A DNA stretch of 64,000 nucleotides from Mesotaenium endlicherianum (GCA_009602735.1 WELA01003881.1:25148-89147), one strand, 5' to 3'; counted from the stretch's first letter, positions 38,665-49,053 are shown. Numbers and translations: made by a program. The notes: generated from the letters alone by a model not told the origin.

Positions 38665-40743
38665 CCAGAAATATACCACCGGACAATCAACATAATAAAA
38701 AGAAGCTGCTACAAATTTAATTGCTGGTACGATAATGCGACTAACAACAAATTTAGCGCAAAAATCAAAGGTCCGAGAAATATAGCACAAGTCCACCCCT
38801 CATGCTTTCAAATGATGGGCGCTGACTGTCAAGCACCACAATGGGACTGCATGGTCCAACGAAAGCGGGGAACCCACCAGGCAGATGCAGAGATTGAGGA
38901 TAGGAAAGAGAAGCAGATCCCTTCACACACGTACACGAACACACACGCACACATGCACACACAGAGAAAGAAAAAGAGAGGGAGAGAGAGGGGCAGAGCA
39001 ACCTGGGAGATGAAGGTGAGCATGGTGTCGTCCAGGAGGGGCGCGGCCAGAAGCGCACAGATGTCCGCAAATGCGCCCACCACCGTCACGCAGTGCCCCA
39101 GCGTGTCCTCCTCCTTCGCCACCTGGCCCCTGCCACCCAGCCCAAGCGCAAGCCAGGAAAAGGCTGCAGTCAGCGTGCAGGGCGAGCTCTCCAAAGCAGC
39201 CACGACTCTGAAAACCATGCAGTGACTCGGGAGGCACGGAGCAAATGAGTTACAGGGGAGGCTGCACAAGGGAGACGCCATGCCCCCCATCTCACACTTG
39301 TGAAAGCATGCGGCGTTGAGAGGGTGACCGGTTAGCAGGTTAACAGCAGGGCACAAGCGTGTGTGTCGTGCGCGTGACACGAAATTAAGGGGGGGGGGGA
39401 GGGTTGTGAGGGAAGGATGGAGGGACAGCACACGCCCCCTCCCCATTCCTGAGGATGGAGGGAACAATGCGGGAAAGGGCAAGAGAGTGAGTGTGTGGCG
39501 ATCAGCATGCAAAGGGGAGGAGAGCGAGAAACAGCACACGCCTCACGCCCCACGCACACCTGAGGGAGGACGCGGCGAAGGGCAGGAGACGCTGCAGCGA
39601 GCGCACAAGCTCTGGCTGGCCGTGGTACTTGAGGGTGGGCGCCGCCAGGCGGCCCAGAGCACGCAGCGCCAGCGCCACTCTCCTGGCGTCCTCCCCGCCC
39701 TTGCCGCCGCTGCTGCTGCTCTCCAGCGCGGTCAGCACGTCCGCCATCAGGGCCTGCTCCTCCTCTTCCCCCTCCTCCTCCAACAATCAGTCACCCAGCC
39801 AGACAGACGGGGGGCAGACGGGTAGACAGAGAGACGGGCAGGCATGCAAGCAGGCCAGGCATACAGACGGAGGGTGGACAGACGGGAAGACAGGCCGACA
39901 AGCTGATAGACAGCCAGACTGAGTGACAGCCAAAGAGACGTTCACAGTGTAGCAGGTTGGGGAGATTGATTTGGGCACACTTGAAGAAGAAATTGAGAGT
40001 TAGACAGACAGACAGGAGCAGGAGACCGGGAATTGGACATGCTCCCCGCGCAGCTGACAGCCATTAGCAGGCGGGGAGGCGTGCACCTTGAGTGCAACAT
40101 GCACGCTATACGTGGGGCGCCACACCCTCGGGCCAACTGGGAGGAGCGCCCCCGCTGCTTGCATACGGCAGCAGTGTAGTTTCTGAGGTTCTTCCAGCGT
40201 GGTTGTCTGGGGGAGGTTTCCACTGAAGGGCAGGAAGCAGCAGCAGCGGACGGCCCTAACCTTGTAGCAGGACGCGCGGTCCCTCTCAGAGACGCGGGGG
40301 TCGTCCTCCGTCAGTGCCATGGCCATCTGCTCATGCAGCACACACGCATGCACACGACGGCCGCAGTTGCATGAGCGCACTCCACACCACACGAACGCAC
40401 AAAGGCGCTCGCACGACCATGTGCCACACGCACGAAAAGAACTCTTTCTGTGCCTTAACCACACAGAATTTGCGCCAACAGCGCTGCCGGCGCTGATTGC
40501 ATGCATGCACGCCAGCCCAGCCCAGCCCAACCCAGCCCAGCCAGATGCACCACCAGTGCAGCGGAGATGCCTCGCAAACTCCTCCCTGTGGCCCTCTACC
40601 CCTGCCCCTACCTCTACCGCCAACCCTGCTGCGGCCCAGTTATTGAGCCATGCCCTGTAGCGTACCTGGACGAGGAAGCTGTCGAGAGCCGCCAGCGCCG
40701 CATCGCGCACCTCCGCGTTCACATGCGTGCTGCCACCCATGCG

Positions 40744-40834
<91 letters not shown>

Positions 40835-43724
40835 NTCACATGACTCCTCGTGTAGAAGCAGCAAGGAGCATCGGAGTTGACCAAGGCAGCAATAGCAGCA
40901 GATAGAGCAAGGGTAGCTCCTACTCCGCCTTGTGAGGGAAGTGTGCGGGCGTGCGTACCACCAGCTCTGGAGCCAGGTGAAGGTGGCGGGGCCGTCGAGG
41001 AGCAGCTGCAGGCGGAAGAGCCTGGCATGGCGCCCCAGCAGCCCCAGGCTGGCTGCATGCCCAACCCCCCCCCTCCCGCCTCCCCGTGCACGTACGGACG
41101 CGTCAAGTGCATGCAGGGCCGCATGGGGACTTGCTTGAGCTTGGTCCCTTAGCCAGCTAGAGTCAAAGAGAAAACAAAGGAGAGCCTGCCCACCCGCCAG
41201 CTTGCCTGGTCTCCTGCCACTTGCCTGCCAGACGGCCTGCCTGGCGGCAGCAGCGGCTCTTTGCCAGCACGCATGCACGTGCTCCAAGGCCGACTTCAGC
41301 GCATCACACGGGGGTCAGCGACAACGAGTAATGCCAGCTGGCCCTTGAAGTAGGCTGGGGGAAGACCACATACGCAGCCTGATGGGTGGGGAGGGCTGCA
41401 AGCCAGCAGAGGGAGGGCGCAGCAGCAGTACCTCGGAGGGGGTCGTAGCGCGTGTACGTGGCCGGGAACTCGATGGACGCCTTCAGGTACAGGTAGATCC
41501 TCTTGGAGCTCTCGTTGGTGCCTGCGCATCTCATGCAGCAGCAGACACGCAGCAAGAGCCACAACACTTCTGTCAAATATGGAGGCTGACTCTGCCCCTC
41601 CATCTACTCTCGTCCCCCCTTCTCTTTCTGTTACAGCGGCCGCTGCTTTGGGCCCAAGGGAGGAGAGGCACATGCGTGCAGGAGTGAGTAGTCGACGGAG
41701 AATGCTCTGCTCCTCTCCTCCAAAGACGCACCATACCAGGCGCACGGGGCAGAGGACGACGGCAGCAGATGACGTGTGCAATGCAGGCCGTATGTTTCAT
41801 ATGTAGAGCAAAACACTCATGTACGAACACATATACACACATGTATTTGTACATATATACATACATGTAGATATACATGTGTAGACATATGTGTAGAATC
41901 ATCATATGTAGGCATCCACACATTTGTTTTTTTTTAACAATTCAATTATAGATCCATGTATACCTATGAACACGTACATAAAAGAATCAATGTTAACTAA
42001 CATACATATATACATCTATGAGCTTCTCCGTATCAATTCATGTTGATAGAGTGGTATGTAGGTCTGAACACAAGCCTTCACCATCATAATTTCAATGGAG
42101 GAGATCTGACGATGACTCTTGATCCAGCATTGACAGGCAGGCAGGAGGGTGGCGCAGAGCAGGGGGGCGCGTGCCCCACCGCCGGCAGGGTGAGAGTCGT
42201 CGAAGAAGGTGAGGAGCGAGTCCAGGCTCTTCATCACGCCCGCCTGCAGCACCGCGGGGGGGTCCCTGCTGCCGCTGCCATCCAGAGCATCCAGGGCCAG
42301 CTGCACGAGCTCGTGGACCTGCGCCGCCTGCGAGGACGAGCGGAAGCTGGCGGGAAAAAACTCGACCAGGTCGCCCAGCAGCTCCAGGATCCTCGCCCGC
42401 ACTGCCCCCCCCCCCTCACGCAATTTCTCAGCACAGGCACCGTTGTCTTCCATTCATATATGTGGCTCATCAGCCGCACTGCTAACCAAAGTAGTGCAGC
42501 CGGCGTACGGCCTGCACTCCGCAAAAACTTTGCGATGTGGTGATGGAAGAGCTGAGAGTGTCGTAGCATTCTGCTCTCATGGTGATCTATTTGTGACCTG
42601 ACTAGACACTTGAAAGAGGATTTACAAGGGGGGAAGGAGAGGCACGCATTCACACTCTTATGCGCAAGCTCCCCCCTTGAGGGTCCCCACATGCTGCTGA
42701 TACGTGTTGCAGCAAGAGTGGGGCGTGGAAGCTGCTTAATAAATTCCAGATTGGAGAAGCACTCCGCTGCTACATGATGAGACTGGCAGGCAGACAGACA
42801 GGCAGGCACACTTGCAGACAGACAGGCTTGCAGTAGGCACACAAGCAGGCAGACAAACGGGCAGGCTGGCAGGCAGGCAAATAGACCAAGTGACAGGCAG
42901 GCAGTCAAGCAGAGAGTGACAGACAGTTTGGGACCACTCACTACATGTGTGAGAGTGAGAGAGTGAGTGGGGGACAGAGAGAAAGTAGTCTCACAGGTGG
43001 CAGCATTCTTGGCTTTGTGGAAGCACGCTTTCAGCACCTTGACTGCATCGTGGGCGGCAGCCACATCAGCAGCAGGGAACAGAGCTGCATGCATTCCCAA
43101 GAGGGCCAGGAGGGGTTCCAGAGCCGCCGCTTTCACGGCGTTTGACTCGGACACTCGAAAAATGGCGAAGCATTTCTCCTGACAGAGTGTGCACGGACAC
43201 ATACACACACACACACTCTTTCATATAAACACCGGATATTGTTCTGCTTTTGCCGTTCGTGCCTTTGTACCTCACTTCAGCTTGCCCTCCACACACCAGC
43301 TTATAAGAAGGTTGCCATTCTTGTCATCTGTAGCAGCTGAACTAAATATATGAGTTCAGCAGGTGTACATGCACAAGCTGAAGTTATATTTCCTACTCAC
43401 CCTAATGAGCCCAGTATATGGCTCAACACGCTCTCCCACCTTCACAGTAATGTCAGTGAGCAGCTGCAGGGATTGCTCCACAGCTTTCTGAACATCCTTT
43501 TCTTTCACCAGTACACAGGACTCGAGTGCACTAAGAATACCGTTGTCGCAGTCAAACACCGCCGAAGAAATAAAGTCCAATTGATCATCTCCTACAAGCT
43601 CTTGACACGTATACTTGATGTCAGCTATAAGGGCAAGCAGCTCCTCTCCAGCTCTGGAAACTGAGGGAGACTGCGCTTTCTCGTGAAACTCTTGCACGTA
43701 ACCAGCCAGACGGTCTTCCATCAT
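17057..43724 (-). CDS. PRKDC: DNA-dependent protein kinase catalytic subunit (DNA-PKcs), multi-exon gene
   Basis: Giant PIKK-family Ser/Thr kinase recruited by Ku to DNA ends in non-homologous end joining. The gene fills 26.7 kb on the minus strand. Conserved blocks follow the animal protein in order: N-terminus (43724-42995), YALLSGFYKLLAAAI (~35.9 kb), PLAEVAMHALEGW (~34.7 kb), RQTKVAACEALHAV (~33.7 kb), YRKLFPAILRLATDVD (~33.3 kb), QVVHWFTSN (~32.95 kb), REMQCAAYNALAAVLMR (~27.9 kb), SPINVRLFLVKV (~27.0 kb), GLQLLGAMAVSGLPVCDP (~26.4 kb), MRSYRSG and DYPDIEIECRALLGPL (~24.2 kb), then FAT, kinase and FATC. First exon: 43724-43401 (108 codons); second: 43178-42995; third starts 42401. Last four: 20798-20649, 20481-18917, 18546-17723, 17406-17057. 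All these junctions agree in phase; those between are not fixed one by one. It ends GRIWEGWMPWV, nearly identical to the end of other DNA-PKcs. Start is the first of two Met (MMED). Poly-Ser and poly-Glu insertions make it likely at least as long as the ~4,100-residue human protein. Confidence 0.93.
17723..18546 (-). other. DNA-PKcs kinase C-lobe exon
   Basis: An 824-base exon with an intact PIKK catalytic core. It contains TYGVVPLSKRCGLLQY, a low-complexity Thr/Ser insert, a catalytic loop GVGDRHLRNF (Asp and Asn present, about 18.02-18.05 kb), an activation segment GIDFGYSFGTATQ (DFG present, about 17.98 kb), then PELVPFRLTAQL and VFVREPLYAWK. Animal DNA-PKcs has the same motifs in the same order, and GxAFGSATQ versus GYSFGTATQ is specific to this PIKK branch rather than to ATM, ATR or TOR. 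Confidence 0.93.
18917..23600 (-). other. DNA-PKcs FAT domain and kinase N-lobe
   Basis: FAT helices run from about 23.5 kb to 19.4 kb. Exon 20798-20649 (50 codons) contains a Ser run encoded by AGC repeats. Exon 20481-18917 (1,565 bases) carries the last FAT part, an FRB-like stretch with EIPGQYASWDAPDPE and the ATP-binding lobe: SPKLVTMRGSDEREYRFVLK (Lys expected to bind ATP phosphates), GGEDVRQDQRVQQLFQVMN and QDAACAKRR. The exon ends in phase 2 and joins exactly to LRVRTYGVVPLS of the next exon. Confidence 0.88.
20736..20772 (-). repeat. AGC repeat coding poly-Ser in DNA-PKcs
   Basis: GCT/AGC triplets read in the gene frame as a run of about eight to ten Ser inside a FAT-domain exon (between GSCG and YEYAK). 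It is a coding microsatellite. Similar AGC/CTG runs occur at about 31162-31195, 36486-36518 and 37440-37462 in the same gene. Confidence 0.85.
23600..34900 (-). other. DNA-PKcs middle region (circular cradle HEAT repeats)
   Basis: Large GC-rich exons carry the second HEAT array. The longest open block is 28391 to about 30580, about 718 residues without an intron, ending at QLLACLYDQ before a GTCCCT donor. Recognisable matches are KRTFP-like YRKLFPAILRLATDVD, LALLDALLDGLASD, HPCALQRLGAAMA, RERISATLPNKDILKW, AKAKLFARYLLSEDQR, GMPEWMEALRRSLAAKESP and ANIAIVRLFLDMWRDAVALD. The block at 24.1-25.3 kb is rich in Gln, Ser and Gly; in the animal protein the equivalent segment is the phosphorylated, disordered linker before FAT. 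Confidence 0.8.
38585..38660 (+). repeat. 76-base poly-A tract in a DNA-PKcs intron
   Basis: An uninterrupted run of A inside an AT-rich island (about 38400-38800) that contrasts with the GC-rich surroundings. Just upstream is an inverted repeat GGCGCCAG/CTGGCGCC (about 38467-38488). Possibly the tail of a retroposed sequence. Confidence 0.9.
40744..40835. repeat. Poly-C (poly-G) homopolymer with assembly gap
   Basis: About 91 consecutive C followed by a single N, in a DNA-PKcs intron just upstream (gene sense) of the exon coding NAEVRDAALAALDSF. The length is probably an assembly artefact or collapsed gap. Confidence 0.95.
42780..42925. repeat. GCAG/GACAG-type minisatellite in a DNA-PKcs intron
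   Basis: Irregular tandem units of GGCAGGCAGACAGACA type between the second and third exons of DNA-PKcs. A very similar tract lies at about 39790-39935 in another intron of the same gene. Confidence 0.8.
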
Positions 43725-44160
43725 TCCACGTCAATAATTACTCCAGAGCTCTTGATAACGAGCACTAATTCTTCTAGCCATTGCGGCCACTTTCGCCATA
43801 CTGGCTCAACACAGACAGGGCCTCAATCAAGTGCATTTCCCATACGGAAGTTAACGATAGCGGTAAGCAAACGCAATGCGAATGCCTTCATTTTGAGCAC
43901 AAACGTCAGCTGAGTCTAAATTCAGAAGCATATAGCTAATTTGTCCGAGCGGGATATAGTGTGAGAAAGGTCCCATGCAATTTCACGAATTTTGTATGAA
44001 ACTCATGCAGGCATGCATGCGCGTGACAGATATCAATTTCGAGGCAACCAAAACAAGTCACCGGAAACCTCGGTCTCTACACAATAACCGCTTAACGTGC
44101 GAATTGCAGTTGTCCAGTTTGTTAGTTCGTTGCAGAGGCTGACCACTCGGGTCATAAGAA
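43725..44160. promoter_or_regulatory. Bidirectional promoter region, DNA-PKcs / SEC12-like
   Basis: Only 436 bases separate the start codons of two divergent genes, so both promoters and both 5' UTRs must lie here. No TATA box or other site is clear enough to call. Base composition is balanced, unlike the GC-rich DNA-PKcs body. Confidence 0.7.
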
Positions 44161-47100
44161 ATGGCTCCCCCAGGCCCACCACCAAAATCTCTGAAGAAGT
44201 ATGATGTCCCTTTGTTTTGCGCTTCTTGGGTACCACTTGCCAGCTCGCTGAAGTCAGGGGAGAAAGTTGAGGAAACACAGGAAGCTGGAAGTGAGGAGAA
44301 GAAGGATATTCCAGGGGAAGAGATTAGCAGTAGTTCTAGTGATATGTTTGTCGTGTTTGGAGGTGGAGGAGGGGATGGTAATCATGGGATAAGGAATCGG
44401 ACGCTCCTTGCGAAGTATAAGCCTGAAGATGATGAACTTACTGAACCTGTGAGTGACTGGGGCTCTGCATGAGTTGCAATGAGGACAGCCATTTTTATTC
44501 AGGTTGAAGGGAAACCGGAAAGGGGGTTGCATCTGTAATCCGGCCAAGTACTTGGCTGCTGCTAGATCAAGTTTCCAGGCTTGACCCCATACTAAGGCTC
44601 TAGAGGCCATTCCTTGCTATCATAAATAAAACATGCCGTGTACAATCCTGGACCGTTAAGGTTTGCCCAGAAAAAATATGATTATATCTCTTCCAAGTAC
44701 CGGGGTGAGCTAAAGTTTTGCAGGACTACATTGTGAGTGAAGTTGGGGGCCCGAGTCTGTTCATATTTACCTGCTCTCTTGTAGCTGATTACCCTTGAGG
44801 TCCATCTAATGTAAGACGTTTATATTATGGGAGTGGCATTGTGTTTGCTACTGCTACAGCAAGCATATGGTGTCTGATTTTGGCTCGTTGCCGGTATTTG
44901 CAGGTGTGCCATGTTGCCACTGACGATGATGTTCCATATAGAATAGCCGTCCATCCGTCTGGCGAAGTCATCGTAATAGCTTATGACAAAAGCTGTGAGT
45001 CGAAGTCTCGAGCATTGTTGGAATCTGAGATGCATTTGTGGGCAACTTCATATCTGTAGTTGGTTCTTTCCTACACCTCGACAGCTGGTTCTTTCACTTA
45101 GCAATTTGCTGCTGGTGCAGGACAAACTCATTAAGCACCAAGTGCATGAAAGAAAGCACGATTGCCGTGTACTTTGTAGAAGTCGCAAGGGCAGCTCTCT
45201 GCATTGATACCTCGTGAAGCTTCGGAAAGTGGAGGACATAGGAGGCCTCCGTTATGCAGCAGCACCTGCAACTTGGAGGAAGTAACGGTTTTGTACCTTA
45301 GTCCATGCTGGAGCATGCACTGTCAAACAAGCAGAAATCGGATAGGATATGCCTTCAAAGTATTGTGGTTCTCAAGGTTTATCAGTTTCATTTGTGCAAC
45401 ACAAGGTTTTAGAGCATCATATGGACGGATGCATGCAAGTCATCTTGAAGGGAAGCGCTTGGTGTGGCATGCTATGCTGCAGGCAGATTGTATGACGTGA
45501 AAAAGTCGGCCGAAGGTGAGCCCTTCTTCAGCGACAGGCCTTCCATTGTGCTGAATGCGCTGGAAGAGCAGAAGTTCCTCACGTTCAGTCCAGAGGGAAC
45601 TCGGCTAGCTGTTGGCGGTGAGGTACAATTTCAAAACTTCTGACCTAACCCGCCCATACTCTCAATGCATGCCTCAACTATAATTGGTTTCCCTTATGCT
45701 GAGGTGTGGACACGTGTGACAAGCACGTCTGATGGAAACCACAGGCCTGTGATGATGCCATTATGAAACGATGTGTTAGTGAAGGTCGGAAAGATGCATG
45801 TGGGAAGGGAGGGCTTGAGCTGGCTGCTTATAGGGTGAAGCTTTTTGAGCCGAGGAGCACTAGGCCTGGCTGAGACTTCTGGCCTGTGCTTGGCCGACTT
45901 TGGACCTGTTGAGCAGAGCAAGAAGCTGACTGTGTACGAGTGGCCATCTCTGAAAGTGGTCCTAGAGAAGGAGGACGCGCATGATGCCGCCCTCAAAGAT
46001 GCTGACTTCAGGTTTGCACCTTTCACTTTGCAAGTCCTGTGTGGGAAGGGACAACAGCATTCTTGTGACTGAAAAACTGAAACTGATCTGTGAACAAGAG
46101 GTAGTCTGACGAATCGCTGGCGAGTGCAGTCAAGAGGCTCCTGGGACTGAGCCTGCAGGAAGGACCTGGGTAGCAGGAGCAGCAGTGAGCAGGAAGCAAA
46201 CGTGTGTGAATGCTTTGTGATGGGAGGGAGCAGTGTGAGTGGAGACTTGCTGGCGACAACAGCAGACGATGGGCCTGCTCGCGTGTGGGACCTCTCCAAG
46301 AGCTCTGCTGTTGCTCGCCTGTCCCCCTCCCAGGTGCCCCCCGCTACTACTTTTTCTTCACTCTACCTACCTGCTTATCTCTTAGCCGTAATGAGTTGGC
46401 CTGCTTTCTGGCTGCCGACACCTTTGTCTTTCTGGGTTAGAGCCCCAGTGACATATCTCTCAGATGAAGGACTTTGCGTTTTGCGACAGGCTGCAGGGGG
46501 GGGCGTACGAAAGGGTGCCGGGGGACGTGTGGGGCTGTGCCGGTTCTCGCGAGACCCTGCCCTGTCCCTGCTTTACACCACTCTCATGAAAGGTAGACCC
46601 TCCCCTCTCTGACGCCACGTGCCACTGCATCCCCATTTGAACGTCCCTCTGTCAAGATTTGCTGACAAAAAGAATGGCAGAAGCTTGTGCTCTGTGGGGC
46701 CGGTTTGGAACATCAAGGATTTCTCACTAGTCATTGTTGGTGACGGTGTGGCGTGGCTGGCGTGGTGAGGTCACTGCAGAAGGAAGGGGGTATGTGGTGA
46801 CGTGGAACACGAGCACGTGGGAGAGAGCGCGCGAGGTGAGGCTTTGCGCGGAGCCCATCTCGTGCCTGGCTGTCAGCCCCGACGGCGCCCTCCTGGCCCT
46901 GTATGTGCACATTTGGCGCCGGTTCTCTTGCTTCCCGCAGTCCCAGCTCCTGCTCTTGTCCCTGCTTGCTCAGCACCCTCACGGAAGGCGGCTTGCGGCC
47001 CTGCCCCTGCTACTGAAGCTGGAGACAATGCCTCACTTGCAGAGAGGGGGGGAGACTCAGTTGTGAAGAAGGCTCCTTTGCAAGGAGGGGTTTAGAGAGA

Positions 47101-47944
47101 ATTGCGTCCGGTTTCACGCCCATGTCAGGTCCTGGACTTCGTCCACACTGCTCAGGCTGCAGCTCTACGGCGTGCTGTTGATGCTGACTGCATCCAGAGT
47201 TGGACTGACGACCTGCACTGTTGGACTTTGTGTAACCTTCCTGTCATCGCGCAATAGGGTGTTGCTTTCATGGCCTCATCGTTTCCTGGTGGCTGTTAGC
47301 TTCTTGAGTTTGCATGGCTGTTTTGGAACTGGCGGGACGCATGCACTGCACATTTGTCAAGTTCTCAATGAAAACATAGCAGTCTCACATGCCCCTGGCG
47401 TAGTGACACTCTGCCAGCCTTAATGAAGCCGCTTCTTTCATGCTGTCGTCGCAGGGGCACAGCAGGCGGTGACGTGGCACTTGTTGATGCGAGAAAGCTC
47501 AGCACGGGGCACCAGCTTAAGGGGGCCCACATGATCTTTGTTACTGCTGTCACTTTTTCGGGCGACTCGAGGTACTTGATATTCTTACCTGTGAGCAAAT
47601 ATGTGTTCTTTGAAGTGGGGAATATGCACTCTATACTGGCTGGTGCGCTTCTATTCCCCCTTGTTGTGCTTATGTGTTGTTGGAGTAACATAGGCTTCTA
47701 ATATGTAGTCCTTCAGTTGGGGAAGCACCCGAGTTTGAGGCAACTTTCCCCATCGGTGCTGTGCAGGCATTTGCTCTCTGTGTCAGGAGATTCAAGCGCC
47801 AAAGTCACCCAGACTGCGGTTGCCAGGAATAAGAATGACAACACAATGCTACTGTTTCTTGTATTCCTCTTATTGCTTGCTGTCTTGGCTACATTACTAT
47901 TTCCTCCACTCAGAGAAGTTTCTCCTATGGTCAAGGAAACATAA
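44161..47944 (+). CDS. SEC12/PHF1-like WD40 protein, ER membrane
   Basis: SEC12 proteins are ER-anchored exchange factors for the small GTPase Sar1 and start COPII budding; plant PHF1 is a relative that helps phosphate transporters leave the ER. Nine exons, all in phase: 44161-44448, 44904-44994, 45483-45622, 45917-46011, 46234-46333, 46490-46592, 46780-46900, 47455-47571 and 47767-47944. They total 1,233 bases (410 residues). Motifs: CASWVP near the start, the Gly-rich loop GGGGGDGNHGIRN (the SEC12 K-loop position), DDDVPYRIAVHPSGEV, FLTFSPEGTRLAVGG, YEWPSLKVVLE, GDLLATTADDGPARVWDL, CRFSRDPAL, ISCLAVSPDGALLALG, TAVTFSGDSR, and a single C-terminal membrane segment (MLLFLVFLLLLAVLATLLF) with a short luminal tail. 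Whether it acts on Sar1 or is PHF1-like cannot be decided here. Confidence 0.92.
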
Positions 47945-49053
47945 TGATGCTGAAGCTGTGTACATAAGGCAAGGTATACTGTGTATATAAGTGTTTCCAA
48001 ACAAAAGAGGATCTTGTGCATGCTGGAGCATTGACCAAGTATTTGGTCCATGCCAAATGAAGGCAGCTGGCTTAACTCATGTGCCACCCTCAGCAAAATA
48101 TTATATTATGCTTACCTCCAAGGTGTTGCTTAAGATTTCTATGCTCACATATTATTTTTTATGTGGACCTCTCATGCCTTTTCCTTACTAGGCTTTACCT
48201 CTCCCAAATGCTTCACATTGTTGCTTTGATTACTCCACAGCTTCCTGTGTGACGTCATTACTTCAGTGACATTCTGGCATTTGCTCTTTGTGTATTTTAC
48301 TCTCGCAATCATGTTGGAAGTGATGGCTTCAAAGATGGTCCGTTCCACAATAAGACAATGATGGTATGTATACGCGCAAGCTTCCAAAAGTTTATGGTTA
48401 CATGAAAAGCTGTCAATATAAAGATTCAAGGCTTTTTCACAATGGAGCCTTGGTGAAGCTGCCTAACACAATGAGAAAGGTGCATGTAATTTACGATTGG
48501 CCTAAATCCTCTGGAAAATGATAAATGAACAATATCCTTACACACAATTGCTAGCGACTTTTTTAATTTTGAACATTTCCAAAAAGGCGAAATGTTCCAT
48601 TAGCTACATGAAGAAAACTACGGGATGTAGTCAATAATGTTCCTGCTTTTAAACGTGGACTTCCAAGGACGTGGATATTTCCAGCAAGAAGAAAGTCAAT
48701 TGTTTGCATCTTTCAACTTGGTTCAACTTGATACTGTGCTCTCTCTTAGTCACTCTGAGCGCGCGTTTGCCCCCCCTCACAATTTTCGGACTGTTTTCCT
48801 TCACCAGCTGTCACCGATGGTCCCCACGCGACAAATATCGATGCCTTTAATGGCACTGCATGAAATGTGATGGGCCAAATAAGGAAGTCAATCACATGAG
48901 TTCTCAAAATGACCTCAAATCGTGGTTTACCTTGGTTGCAATCACGTACGAAGTCGGGAGTATAGTTGTTATTTGTCTTAGCATCTTGGAGTACAGCTTA
49001 CACAACAGAATCCATCACTTAGCACGACCTGAAGTGTATACCTCTTTGCTGCA
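47945..49053. other. Intergenic: SEC12-like 3' side and Rab promoter
   Basis: No gene seen. AT-rich. A perfect bZIP-type palindrome TGACGTCA lies at 48250-48257, about 800 bases before the Rab start; its relevance is unknown. Confidence 0.6.

Larger units (their letters stand above)
34900..43724 (-). other. DNA-PKcs N-terminal HEAT-repeat region
   Basis: This part encodes the first superhelical arm. Matches to animal DNA-PKcs include TDITVKVGERVEPYT (first exon), SESNAVKAAALEPLLALLG (second exon), RARILELLGDLVEFFP (~42.38 kb), SREI/KRY-like SSKRIYLYLKASIEF (~41.5 kb), NAEVRDAALAALDSFLVQV (~40.7 kb), AVYRALRSLLHALFSKGP (~38.15 kb), an acidic run beside DPQDMLRFLNLV (~36.9 kb), FPWARDVVALSCRYALLSGFYKLL (split here: FPWARDVV then the Leu-rich part, ~35.9 kb) and YKQELLTACLRLCLAAP (~35.3 kb). 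Introns hold a 76-base poly-A, a 91-base poly-C and GACAG/GCAGG-type minisatellites. Exon edges here are mostly inferred. Confidence 0.8.

Noticed and set aside
38447-38796. Frames encoding poly-Lys and poly-Phe
   Set aside because: Translations of the 76-base poly-A run.
40501-41287. Frames encoding poly-Pro and poly-Gly
   Set aside because: Translations of the 91-base poly-C run; only the flanking DNA-PKcs exon on the minus strand is real.
39790-42925. CRISPR-like arrays in the GACAG/GCAGG tracts
   Set aside because: Units are short, irregular and without spacers, and the context is eukaryotic introns.
4873-43724. A working V(D)J-like recombination locus (RAG1-like plus DNA-PKcs)
   Set aside because: The RAG1-like gene is broken and truncated, no RAG2-like gene or paired signal sequences were seen, and DNA-PKcs is a general repair gene. 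Proximity alone does not support a system.
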